Part shown: piece after piece, positions 26,005 through 33,949 of the stretch
How positions within the stretch are numbered: position 1 is the first letter of the stretch
Layout: each line of letters starts with the position of its first letter
NCBI RefSeq assembly: GCF_007197755.1
Contig: NZ_CP041636.1
Span: forward strand, 2,144,001 to 2,208,000
DNA length: 64,000 nt
Source: Ferrovibrio terrae
GTDB taxonomy: Bacteria > Pseudomonadota > Alphaproteobacteria > Ferrovibrionales > Ferrovibrionaceae
Reading direction: 5' to 3'
Program-made: the position numbers and the translations under genes
Notes under the pieces: generated by a model
Seen by the model: the letters and a program-made list of their open reading frames with translations, nothing else
What the model was told of the DNA's origin: nothing
The model's database searches: none

Positions 26005-26949
26005 TCAGCTCGACGAAGGGGTGCCGGTGTTAACGCTTTCGGCCGGGAAGCTGTAGCTGTCGCTGCAGAACTGGCAGGTCACCGTGATCAGGCCCTCCGG
26101 AGTGGCCATGTCGGCGATCTCGTCGGGGGCGAAGGTCGCGAGGATGCCGCGCACCTTGTCGGCTGAGCAGGTGCAGCGGTCCTGCAGGGCGGCCGCCTCA
26201 TAGACCCGCACGCCGTCCTCGTGGAACAGGCGGAACAGCAGCTCATTGTGGCTTAAGGCGGGATCGGTCAGTTCCTCGGGCTTCGTGGTGCCCAGCAGCG
26301 CGGTCGCCTTTTCCCAGGCAAAGATTCTTTCCTCCGCAGAGAGCCCGCCGGCCTGCGACGGCAGCTGCTGCAGCAGGATGCCGCCCGCCCGCCAGTGCCT
26401 GCGGGCCTCGCCCGGGGCCTTGCGATGCGTGGCCGCCAGCACGATGCGGGCATTCAGCTGCTCCGACTGGGCGAAATAGGCATGCGCCGCTTCGGCCAGG
26501 GTGGCGCCCGACAGGTCGACGATGCCCTGGTAGCGTTCCATATCCGGCCCTTGCGGATCGATGGTGAAGGCGAGGTAACCCTTGCCGAGCAGCAGCGGGA
26601 TCAGGGCGCGTTCCGAACCGGGGCCAAGCTCCAGCCCGTCCAGCCGTTCGGCGTCGAAATTCGCGTAGCCGCGCAGGTCGCCCGGCGTGCGGAAATCCAC
26701 CACCAAGGTCGAGACCGGGCCGTCGCCCTTGGCCTGCACCGAGAAGACGCCGTCGAATTTCAGCGCACTGGCCATGGTGGCGACCAGCACGGTGGCTTCG
26801 GCCAGCAGATGCGCGACAGGTTCGGGGTAACTATGGCGCGACAGCATGCGGTCGAGGGCTGGGCCCAGCCGCACCAGGCGGCCGCGCACATCGCACTGCT
26901 CGATCTGGAACGGCAGCGACAGGTCGTCGTGAAGGGGTGCGGTACTCAC
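26005..26949 (-). CDS. hslO: Redox-regulated chaperone Hsp33
   Basis: HslO is activated by oxidative stress. The 314-residue protein has the zinc/redox switch at its C-terminus, CTCS then CQFC (CxC plus CxxC), with four cysteines. The core shows FSVQAKGDGPVSTLVVDF and GKGYLAFTIDPQG, the typical Hsp33 signature. The GTG at 26949 lies 19 bases after the argF stop and follows TTAGG. The ATG at 27009 inside argF would add an unlikely 20-residue extension. Confidence 0.93.
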   Translation of the reverse strand: MSTAPLHDDLSLPFQIEQCDVRGRLVRLGPALDRMLSRHSYPEPVAHLLAEATVLVATMASALKFDGVFSVQAKGDGPVSTLVVDFRTPGDLRGYANFDAERLDGLELGPGSERALIPLLLGKGYLAFTIDPQGPDMERYQGIVDLSGATLAEAAHAYFAQSEQLNARIVLAATHRKAPGEARRHWRAGGILLQQLPSQAGGLSAEERIFAWEKATALLGTTKPEELTDPALSHNELLFRLFHEDGVRVYEAAALQDRCTCSADKVRGILATFAPDEIADMATPEGLITVTCQFCSDSYSFPAESVNTGTPSSS

Positions 26950-26968
26950 GGGCCTAATATAATGCGGG

Positions 26969-27940
26969 TTATGCCCCGAAGCACCAGGCCAGGATTGCCT
27001 TCTGGGCATGCAGGCGGTTTTCCGCCTCGTCGAACACCACCGACTGCGGACCGTCGATCACCTCGGCGGTCACTTCCTCGCCGCGATGCGCCGGCAGGCA
27101 GTGCATGAAGATGGCATTCGGCGCCGCCTTGCGCATCAGCGCGGCATTGACCTGGAACGGCGCCAGGATCTTGTGGCGCTTGTCGGCATCCTTCTGGCCC
27201 ATCGACACCCAGGTGTCGGTGATCACGCAGGATGCATCCTTCACGGCTTCGGCCGGGTCGCTGACGACGCGGATCTGGCCCTGCCGTTCGGCCGCCCATT
27301 TCAGCACTTTGGGATCGGGCTGCAATTCGGGCGGGCAGGCGAGGTCAAGGCGGAAGCCGAACTGCACGGCGGCATGGATCAGCGAGGTCGCCATGTTGTT
27401 GCCGTCGCCGACCCAGGCGAGCTTCTGGCCTTTGATGGGCCCGAGCTTTTCCTCGAAGGTCATTACGTCGGCCATCACTTGGCAGGGATGGCTTTCATCG
27501 GTCAGGCCGTTGATCACCGGCACGCTGGCATTGGCGGCCAGGTCACGCAGGTTCTCCGCCTTATTGGTGCGCATCATGATCGCGTCGACATTGGCCGACA
27601 GGATCTTGGCCGTATCGGCGATGCTCTCGCCGCGGCCGATCTGCAGCTCGTCGCCGCGCACCACGATGGTCTCGCCGCCGATCTGCCGCATCGCGCTGTC
27701 GAACGACAGTCGCGTGCGGGTCGAGGGCTTCTCGAAGATCATCGCCAGGATGCGGTCGCGGCCCGGATGATCCTTTTCCACAGTGCCCTTGGGCAGGCCC
27801 TTGCGGCCGGCCTTCATGCGCACGGCATGACTCAGGATGCCGCGCAGCGTATCCGGCGCGAACTGGTCCAGGTCGATGAAATGGCGGATGCCAGCCTTGC
27901 TGGCCGGGCCGCCAGTCTTGCTTTGACCGAGGATCGTCAT
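26969..27940 (-). CDS. argF: Ornithine carbamoyltransferase
   Basis: The enzyme makes citrulline from ornithine and carbamoyl phosphate in arginine synthesis. The 323-residue protein has the carbamoyl-phosphate site EKPSTRTRLSFD, HPCQVMADV and the ornithine site HCLPAHRGEEV. The ATG at 27940 overlaps the TGA of argD as ATGA, so the genes are coupled. Order argD-argF-hslO is common in Alphaproteobacteria. Confidence 0.96.
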   Translation of the reverse strand: MTILGQSKTGGPASKAGIRHFIDLDQFAPDTLRGILSHAVRMKAGRKGLPKGTVEKDHPGRDRILAMIFEKPSTRTRLSFDSAMRQIGGETIVVRGDELQIGRGESIADTAKILSANVDAIMMRTNKAENLRDLAANASVPVINGLTDESHPCQVMADVMTFEEKLGPIKGQKLAWVGDGNNMATSLIHAAVQFGFRLDLACPPELQPDPKVLKWAAERQGQIRVVSDPAEAVKDASCVITDTWVSMGQKDADKRHKILAPFQVNAALMRKAAPNAIFMHCLPAHRGEEVTAEVIDGPQSVVFDEAENRLHAQKAILAWCFGA

Positions 27941-29124
27941 GCCGCCGCTTTCGATTTGTCCTGCAGCTTCTGGCAGGCGGCTTCCAGCCGGCGGATGCCT
28001 TCGACGATGTCTTTCTCGGGCACGGTCAGCGGCGGAATCAGGCGCAGCGTATTGTCGCCGGCCAGCACGCCGAGCATATGCTCGTCGCGCAGCGCGGTCT
28101 GGAATTCGGTGTTCGGAATCTTCGTCTTCACGGCCATCAGGAAACCCTGGCCGCGCACATCCTCGATCACCTCGGGATAGCGATCCTTCAGCATCACCAG
28201 TTGCTGCATGAAATAGCTCGACCGCTTCTGCACGCCGTCGAAGAAGCCGGGCTCCAGCATCACGTCCAGCACGGCATTGCCGGCGGTCATCGACATGATG
28301 TTGCCGCCAAACGTCGTGCCATGCGTGCCGGGCGTCATGCCCTTGGCCGCTTCGGCCGTGGCCAGCACGGCGCCCACCGGGAAACCACCGCCCAGGCCCT
28401 TGGCCAGCGAGATGATGTCCGGCGTGATGCCCGACCATTCATAGGCGAACAGCTTGCCGGTGCGGCCCATGCCGGTCTGCACTTCGTCCAGGATCAACAG
28501 CAGGTCATGCTCGTCGCAAAGCTGACGCAGGCCGCGCAGCATCTCGGTCGGCACGCTGCGGATGCCGCTTTCGCCCTGGATCGGCTCGATCATGATCGCC
28601 GCCGTCTCCGGCGTGATCGCCGCCTTCGCCGCCTTCAGGCTGAATTCGACCTGGTCGAAGCCTTCGACCTTGGGGCCGAAGCCGTCGAGATACTTGGCGT
28701 TGTTGGTCGCCGCCAGCATGGCCAGCGTGCGGCCGTGGAAGGCGCCCTCAAACGTGATGATGCGGAACTTCTCCGGCTTGCCGCTGACGGCAAAATACTT
28801 GCGCGCGCACTTCACGGCACCTTCGTTCGCCTCGGCGCCCGAGTTGCAGAAGAAGGCCTTGTCGGCAAAGGAATTGTCGACCAGCCGCTGCGCCAGCCGT
28901 TCCTGCTCCGGAATCCGGAACAGGTTCGAGGTATGCCACAGCTTGGCAGCCTGGGCCTGCACCGCCTGCACCAGATGCGGGTGGGCATGGCCGAGCGACG
29001 TCACGGCGATGCCGGAGCCGAAGTCCAGGTAACGTCGACCGTCAGCGGTGAAAAGGTAAGACCCCTCGCCCCGCTCAAACGCAAGGTCCTGCCTTGCGTA
29101 GGTCGACATCAATGCTTCGCTCAC
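27937..29124 (-). CDS. argD: Acetylornithine aminotransferase
   Basis: A 395-residue PLP enzyme of class III aminotransferases, acting in the arginine pathway and possibly on succinyldiaminopimelate. It has the FFCNSGAEANEGAVK block, the LILDEVQTGMGRTG motif and the PLP lysine in SLAKGLGGGFPVGA. Upstream of it a stem of eight base pairs at 29182-29214 may lie in the leader. Confidence 0.94.
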   Translation of the reverse strand: MSEALMSTYARQDLAFERGEGSYLFTADGRRYLDFGSGIAVTSLGHAHPHLVQAVQAQAAKLWHTSNLFRIPEQERLAQRLVDNSFADKAFFCNSGAEANEGAVKCARKYFAVSGKPEKFRIITFEGAFHGRTLAMLAATNNAKYLDGFGPKVEGFDQVEFSLKAAKAAITPETAAIMIEPIQGESGIRSVPTEMLRGLRQLCDEHDLLLILDEVQTGMGRTGKLFAYEWSGITPDIISLAKGLGGGFPVGAVLATAEAAKGMTPGTHGTTFGGNIMSMTAGNAVLDVMLEPGFFDGVQKRSSYFMQQLVMLKDRYPEVIEDVRGQGFLMAVKTKIPNTEFQTALRDEHMLGVLAGDNTLRLIPPLTVPEKDIVEGIRRLEAACQKLQDKSKAAA

Positions 29125-29427
29125 GACACCTCTCCTTGGGTCTTGGGCGTCCGGACAATTCCGGGCCCAGAAAATAATGACGCCAGCCCCGGGGTTTTAC
29201 ACGGCCGGGCTGGCGGTAAGGCCAGACTCTACGGGGGGCTAAGGCCTTGTGTCAATTCAGCGAATGTATGGGAGCAATGGTTGCCGGATGGTTGCCGGAT
29301 GGTTTCTGGGGCAAGGGACTCCCGAAACGGCCAAACTGCCGTAAGGACAGGGCTTTCCGGCTCTGGCCGGCACTCGGGCACCGGGCTAGTGTTCGGAAAA
29401 CGCTGAACGAATTGCCGGAGGGCCGCC
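29125..29427. other. 303-bp divergent intergenic region between argD and the alcohol dehydrogenase gene
   Basis: I see no gene here. It carries a stem GCCAGCCC (29182-29189) with GGGCTGGC (29207-29214) in the probable argD leader, and a direct tandem copy of the 11-base unit GGTTGCCGGAT at 29279-29300. Promoters for both flanking genes must be here, but no clear -35/-10 pair could be picked by eye. Confidence 0.5.
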
Positions 29428-30594
29428 ATGACCACCCTGAGTTTTGAAACCACACGGCGGGTTTATTGCGAGCCAGGCGCCAGCGCGAAACTGGGCCAGC
29501 TGATGGCCGAACTGGGCTCGACCCGCGTGGTCCTGGTCACCGATCCGGGCGTGATGAAGCTGGGCCTGCCGCAGGCCGGGCTGGACAGTCTGAAGGCCGC
29601 CGGCATCGCTGTGACCATCTACGACCGTACCGAGGCCGATCCGCCGGAAAAGCTGGTGCATGAGGCCGTGCAGGTGGCGAAGGATTTCAGGGCCGACGGC
29701 GTGATCGGCTTCGGCGGCGGTTCGTCGATGGATATCGCCAAGCTGGTCGCCTTCCTGCCGGTGGCCACGCAACCGCTGTCCGAGATTTATGGCGTGGGCA
29801 ATGCGCGCGGCAAGCGCCTGCCACTGATCCAAGTGCCGACCACGGCCGGCACCGGCTCGGAAGTGACCGGCATCGCCATCATCACCACCGGCGAATCTGA
29901 GAAGAAGGGCGTGGTCTCGCCGCTGCTGCTGCCCGATATCGCGCTGCTGGATGCCGATCTCACGCTGGGGCTGCCGCGCCATGTCACGGCGGCGACGGGC
30001 GTGGATGCCATGGTGCATGCCATCGAGGCCTATACGTCCAGGAACAAGAAGAATGCGATGTCGGATGCGCTGGGCCGCGAGGCCTTGCGCCTGCTCTCGA
30101 AGAATATCCGCACGGTCTGCAGCCCCGAGGGCATGAAGGATCGCGCGGCGCGGTCCGAGATGCTGCTCGGCGCCATGCTGGCCGGCATGGCCTTTGCCAA
30201 TGCACCGGTCGCCGCCGTGCATGCGCTGGCCTATCCGGTGGGCGGCCATTTCCATGTGCCGCATGGCTTGTCGAACGCGCTGATGCTGCCGCATGTGCTG
30301 CGCTTCAACCTCGAAGTCGAGACGGCGGCCGCGCAATATGCCGAACTCGCGCCGATCTTCGTGCCGAACAAGAGTTTCAGTTCGGCCACGGCCGGTGCGG
30401 GCGCATTGCTGGCGGAACTTGAGGCGATCATAGACGACGTGAAGCTGGAAAAGCAGCTGCGTCAGGTCGGCATCAGCCACAACCACCTGCCGATGCTGGC
30501 GAAAGACGCGATGAACCAGCAGCGCCTGCTGGTCAACAATCCTCGCGAGGTCGGTTACGACGACGCGCTGAAGATCTACGAACGGGCGCTGTAA
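29428..30594 (+). CDS. Iron-containing alcohol dehydrogenase
   Basis: A 388-residue type III alcohol dehydrogenase with the NAD site GFGGGSSMDIAK and the metal ligands in TTAGTGSEVT, VDAMVHAIEAYTS and HGLSNALMLPHV. The family oxidises simple primary or secondary alcohols or reduces aldehydes, and butanol or lactaldehyde forms cannot be told apart here. CCGGAGGG precedes the ATG. It is followed after two bases by the thioesterase gene, so a small operon is likely. Confidence 0.9.
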   Translation: MTTLSFETTRRVYCEPGASAKLGQLMAELGSTRVVLVTDPGVMKLGLPQAGLDSLKAAGIAVTIYDRTEADPPEKLVHEAVQVAKDFRADGVIGFGGGSSMDIAKLVAFLPVATQPLSEIYGVGNARGKRLPLIQVPTTAGTGSEVTGIAIITTGESEKKGVVSPLLLPDIALLDADLTLGLPRHVTAATGVDAMVHAIEAYTSRNKKNAMSDALGREALRLLSKNIRTVCSPEGMKDRAARSEMLLGAMLAGMAFANAPVAAVHALAYPVGGHFHVPHGLSNALMLPHVLRFNLEVETAAAQYAELAPIFVPNKSFSSATAGAGALLAELEAIIDDVKLEKQLRQVGISHNHLPMLAKDAMNQQRLLVNNPREVGYDDALKIYERAL

Positions 30595-30596
30595 GC

Positions 30597-31043
30597 ATGA
30601 GTGAAGTTGTCGACCCGAAGCTCGAAGTCCGCGAGAACTATCGCCACTGCCTGATGATCCCGACGCGTCTGTCGGATATCGACGTCTACCAGCATGTCAA
30701 CAACGTGCAGTATTACGCGTATTTCGACACGCTGGTGAACGACTACATGATCCGCGTCGGCGGGCTCGACATGCCGAATGACAAGGTGATCGGCCTGCTG
30801 GTGGAAAGCGGCTGCCGCTTCCACAAGTCGCTGAACTACCCCGAGACGGTGGAGGGCTGGCTGCGCACCGTGAAACTCGGCAATTCCTCGGCGCGGCACG
30901 AGATCGCGCTGTTCCGCCAGGGCGAGCCGCATCCCGCGGCGACCGGCCATTTCGTGCATGTCTTTGTCGAGCGCGGTGTGCAGAAGCCGGCACCGATCCC
31001 GCCACGAATCAGGGCGGCGCTGGAAAAGATTCTGGTGTCATGA
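30597..31043 (+). CDS. Acyl-CoA thioesterase, 4-hydroxybenzoyl-CoA type (hotdog fold)
   Basis: This 148-residue single-hotdog protein carries the active-site helix DIDVYQHVNNVQYYAYFD near residues 27-44. It would hydrolyse short or medium acyl-CoA esters. The ATG sits two bases after the dehydrogenase stop, and its TGA overlaps the next start as ATGA. The natural substrate is not known. Confidence 0.88.
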   Translation: MSEVVDPKLEVRENYRHCLMIPTRLSDIDVYQHVNNVQYYAYFDTLVNDYMIRVGGLDMPNDKVIGLLVESGCRFHKSLNYPETVEGWLRTVKLGNSSARHEIALFRQGEPHPAATGHFVHVFVERGVQKPAPIPPRIRAALEKILVS

Positions 31044-31438
31044 CCGCCGGTATCACCGCTTTCTTCGAAAGCTATCGCGCCGCCTTCGATGCGCTGGACG
31101 CCCGTGCGGTGGCCGCGCATTTCGCCGTACCCAGTATGCTGATCGACGAGCAGGCCTATACCTGGGCCAGTGAAGCTGATGTCGTCGCCGATATCGAAAA
31201 GCTGCTGACGCTCTATCGCAACAGCGGCTTTGTCAATGCCACCTACGAGGTGGCGAATTCGCTGCCGCAGGGCGATGCCGGCGTGACGGCCAATCTGTAC
31301 TGGACCATCACACGGCGCAGCGGCATGCCCTGGCGTTTTCATACCGGCTACACGCTGCGGCGGTTTGACGATCAGTGGAAGATCGTGCTCTGCATCGCGT
31401 ATGAGGAGCGCTCGGCGCGCGAAAAAGTACAGGCGTGA
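31040..31438 (+). CDS. SnoaL/DUF4440-like (NTF2 fold) protein
   Basis: This is a 132-residue protein with an NTF2-like alpha+beta-cone fold pattern (an N-terminal helix with YRAAFDALDARAVAAHF and a C-terminal sheet with YTLRRFDDQWKIV). No catalytic residue is evident, so it could be an enzyme or a binding subunit. It overlaps the thioesterase stop by four bases and may act with it. Confidence 0.7.
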   Translation: MTAGITAFFESYRAAFDALDARAVAAHFAVPSMLIDEQAYTWASEADVVADIEKLLTLYRNSGFVNATYEVANSLPQGDAGVTANLYWTITRRSGMPWRFHTGYTLRRFDDQWKIVLCIAYEERSAREKVQA

Positions 31439-31483
31439 CAGCTTGCGTGTGAAGCACCGGGATTTAGCGAAGCTTTGCCGCAG

Positions 31484-31512
31484 TTGAGCCTGCGACACTC
31501 CTATCCATAAAT
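31484..31512 (+). promoter_or_regulatory. Candidate sigma-70-type promoter for the small membrane protein gene
   Basis: TTGAGC at 31484-31489 and ATAAAT at 31507-31512 are separated by exactly 17 bases, ahead of the gene at 31598. The transcript would begin near 31520 and include the palindrome at 31562-31577. This is a visual match only. Confidence 0.4.
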
Positions 31513-31561
31513 TTACCTCGGATTTTTTCAGTCTCCGGCTATTCTGCCCGCAGGCAGGTTG

Positions 31562-31577
31562 CACCGCACGTGCGGTG
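31562..31577. promoter_or_regulatory. 16-bp perfect palindrome in the 5' region of the small membrane protein gene
   Basis: CACCGCACGTGCGGTG reads the same on both strands. It lies 21 bases before the ATG at 31598 and just before GAGGGGAAG, which is a good ribosome site. It may be an operator, or as RNA an 8-bp stem that could cover the start region. Confidence 0.6.
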
Positions 31578-31597
31578 TCTGAGGGGAAGATACACGA

Positions 31598-31783
31598 ATG
31601 CAGTTCCGCGACATGCCGGCACAGCCGGGCAACAAGAAGATTGTGCTGATCGGCCTCGTCGCCGCCGCCATTGCCGCGGTGGCCATCGCCGACAACGACC
31701 GTTTCTCGGCCATGCTGGCCGGCGCCGCCCTGCTGGGCGTCGGCCTGCTGCTGGTCCTGCCGGTGCGCAAGCCGGCCAGCTGA
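31598..31783 (+). CDS. Small two-helix membrane protein
   Basis: A 61-residue protein with two likely membrane helices (about residues 14-31 and 37-55) separated by DNDRFS and a basic end. GGGGAAG lies 10 bases before the ATG. No family is recognised. Its short length, strong ribosome site and upstream palindrome argue that it is a real gene and regulated. Confidence 0.75.
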   Translation: MQFRDMPAQPGNKKIVLIGLVAAAIAAVAIADNDRFSAMLAGAALLGVGLLLVLPVRKPAS

Positions 31784-31799
31784 CCACAGCCCGCCGGCA

Positions 31800-31833
31800 G
31801 GCCGATCTCAGCGATTGAAAATCGGGCCTTTTT
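31800..31833 (+). terminator. Rho-independent terminator after the small membrane protein gene
   Basis: GGCCGAT at 31800-31806 pairs with ATCGGGCC at 31821-31828 (one bulge), followed by TTTTT at 31829-31833. It ends the transcript of the gene at 31598-31783. Confidence 0.7.
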
Positions 31834-31980
31834 AATGTACGCTATATGTTCTCATGCTGCCCGGCGGTTCCCGCCGCGTGGCCTGATTGCTGTTGTGCAT
31901 CGTGAAAAAAACAGCAGGCTGATCGGCGCCAGAGTGCCGATGGCAGTTTACCGCCGTTTGGTCCGCCCCAGGTGGCTGGG

Positions 31981-32092
31981 AACGGGCTCAAACGGGACGA
32001 AACAGGACGAAACGGGACGGAACTGGCTCTAACTGGCTCAAACGGGACGGAACTGGCCCTGCAACAGGACGAAACAGGCCTGAACTGGCGCG
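31981..32092. repeat. Eleven tandem 10-bp units
   Basis: Eight uninterrupted decamers at 31981-32060 (consensus AACKGGRCGV, as AACGGGACGA, AACTGGCTCT and the like), a two-base spacer, then three more at 32063-32092. Each unit begins with AAC, so short A-tracts recur every 10 bases. The array ends four bases before the stop codon of the ABC-2 permease gene. It lies in the gap between converging genes (31784-32096), of which positions 31834-31980 show no other feature. Confidence 0.85.
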
Positions 32093-32096
32093 TTTT

Positions 32097-32912
32097 TTAA
32101 GGCCGCAGGCGATAGCCGCGTTTCAGCAGGGCATAGCAGCCGAGCCAGAGCGTGACAGCCACGGCCCCCAGCGCCAGGCCGCCGAGCAGCACGTCGCCGT
32201 CGGTATGGCCGGTCAGGCCATAGCGGAAGCCGTCGATCATGAAAAAGAACGGGTTGGCATGGGCGGCGGCATACCAGAAGGGCGGCAGCGCCTGCACCGA
32301 GTAGAAGGTGCCTGAGAGAAACGCGAGCGGCGTGACAACGAAGTTGGTCACCGCGGCCATATGGTCGAATTTCTGGCTCCACAGGCCGGCGATCACGCCG
32401 GTCAGGCTCAGGATCAGCGCGCCGGCGACGGCGAAATACAGCGCGGCGAACCAGTCATGCACATGGATCGTCGCAAACGGGAAGATCGCGGCGGCCACGG
32501 CCACGGCGACCAGCAGGCCACGGGTGACGCCGGCCAGCGCATAGGCGACCAGCAGTTCGCCCGGGCTGATCGGCGGCATCAGCACGTCGACGATATTGCC
32601 CTGCACCTTCGAGATCATGATCGAGGAGGAGGTATTGGCGAAGGCATTCTGGGTGGTAGCCATCATGATCAGGCCGGGCGCCAGGAAATCGACAAACGGC
32701 ATGCCGGCGATGTGGCGCACCGCGCCGCCCAGCGCCAGGGCGAAGACGGCGAAGAACAGCAGCGTCGTCACCATCGGCGCCAGCACGGTCTGGGTCACGA
32801 CCTTGAGGAAGCGCTGCACTTCCTTGACGTAGAGCGTCCACAGGCCGAGCCAGTTGACCGGACCGTATTCCCGAGGAGCAAGATTCTTGGGCGCTAACAG
32901 GGGTGTCGACAT
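32097..32912 (-). CDS. ABC-2 type transporter permease
   Basis: A 271-residue inner-membrane protein with six hydrophobic segments. The family fingerprint includes LAPGLIMMATTQNAF, ISPGELLVAYALAG and a final FFFMIDGFRYG stretch, which resembles NodJ/ABC-2 exporters of polysaccharides or drugs. No cognate ATPase gene lies beside it. The neighbouring 10-bp repeat array covers its 3' untranslated region. Confidence 0.88.
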   Translation of the reverse strand: MSTPLLAPKNLAPREYGPVNWLGLWTLYVKEVQRFLKVVTQTVLAPMVTTLLFFAVFALALGGAVRHIAGMPFVDFLAPGLIMMATTQNAFANTSSSIMISKVQGNIVDVLMPPISPGELLVAYALAGVTRGLLVAVAVAAAIFPFATIHVHDWFAALYFAVAGALILSLTGVIAGLWSQKFDHMAAVTNFVVTPLAFLSGTFYSVQALPPFWYAAAHANPFFFMIDGFRYGLTGHTDGDVLLGGLALGAVAVTLWLGCYALLKRGYRLRP

Positions 32913-32971
32913 GCGGGACTTTCGCCGGGTGGCTGTTGTTTGGGCGTCTACATAGCGCGTATGGTGCAGCT

Positions 32972-33937
32972 ATGCAAAAGCCTGCCGAATCCAGCGCAGA
33001 ACCAGCGGTCCAGCCGGACTGGCTGCCGGCGCTGCTGGCCGGCGAACGCGCCGCGCTCGCCCGCGCCATCACGGCAGTCGAAAATGAGACCGACGAGGCG
33101 CGGCTGGTGCTGCAGGGCATCCGTGGCCGGCTCGGCAATGCGCTGGTGGTCGGCTTCACCGGCGCGCCGGGCGCCGGCAAGTCCACGCTGGTCTCGGCCT
33201 ATGTCGGCGAACTGCGCAAGCGGAACCAGAGCGTCGGCGTCGTCGCGGTCGATCCATCCTCGCCGCTCACCGGCGGGGCCATCCTGGGCGACCGCATCCG
33301 CATGACGCAGCACGCCGCTGATCCGGGCGTCTTCATCCGCAGCCTCGCCAGCCGCGGCCATCTTGGCGGGCTGTCGCGCACGGCGGCGCGGGTGATCGAT
33401 GTGTTCGATGCCTCGGGTCGCGCCGTGGTGGTGGTCGAAACCGTCGGCACCGGCCAATCGGAAGTCGAGATCGCCGAGATCGCCGATGTGCGCGTGGTCG
33501 TGAATGCGCCGGGCCTGGGCGACGACGTGCAGGCGATCAAGGCCGGCATCCTCGAAATCGCCGATGTGCTGGTGGTGAACAAGTCCGATCTTCCGCTGGC
33601 CGAACGCTCGGCGCGCCAGCTGGCCGCGATGAGCGCGCAGCGTGGCCAGGGCCCGGTGCCGGTGTTGCAGACCAGCGCCAGCAACGGCACCGGCGTGGCT
33701 GAGCTCGCCGATGCCATCGCCGCCATCGGCCGGCGCAAGCGGCCCGATCCGCGCGCCCGCACGCGACGCCTGCTGCAGAACCTGGTGCTCGATCGCCTGC
33801 GCCGCAATCTGGCCGATCTGCCGGCCACCGAGATCGATCTGCTGGCCGATGCAGTCCTTGCCGGCCGTCTCGATATCGAAGCCGCGTCCTATCAGATCAT
33901 CGACAAACTTGTCTCGTCCCTCCCCAAACAGAAGTAG
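32972..33937 (+). CDS. meaB: MeaB/ArgK-type G-protein chaperone of methylmalonyl-CoA mutase
   Basis: MeaB guards and reloads the B12-dependent acyl-CoA mutase. The 321-residue protein has the P-loop GAPGAGKSTL, switch segments VDPSSPLTGGAILGDRIRM and ETVGTGQSE and the guanine motif NKSD. The usual canonical G3 run VGVGQSE has T in the second place. The start is ATG 32972; the open frame from 32903 lies within the divergent permease start. No mutase gene is in the window. Aminotransferase and acyl-CoA dehydrogenase genes follow at once. Confidence 0.93.
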   Translation: MQKPAESSAEPAVQPDWLPALLAGERAALARAITAVENETDEARLVLQGIRGRLGNALVVGFTGAPGAGKSTLVSAYVGELRKRNQSVGVVAVDPSSPLTGGAILGDRIRMTQHAADPGVFIRSLASRGHLGGLSRTAARVIDVFDASGRAVVVVETVGTGQSEVEIAEIADVRVVVNAPGLGDDVQAIKAGILEIADVLVVNKSDLPLAERSARQLAAMSAQRGQGPVPVLQTSASNGTGVAELADAIAAIGRRKRPDPRARTRRLLQNLVLDRLRRNLADLPATEIDLLADAVLAGRLDIEAASYQIIDKLVSSLPKQK

Positions 33938-33949
33938 CTCAACGCCATC

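Noticed and set aside
31835..32032. Open frame of 65 codons running into the 10-bp repeats
   Set aside because: No ribosome site, no conserved domain, and the repeat period is not a multiple of three.
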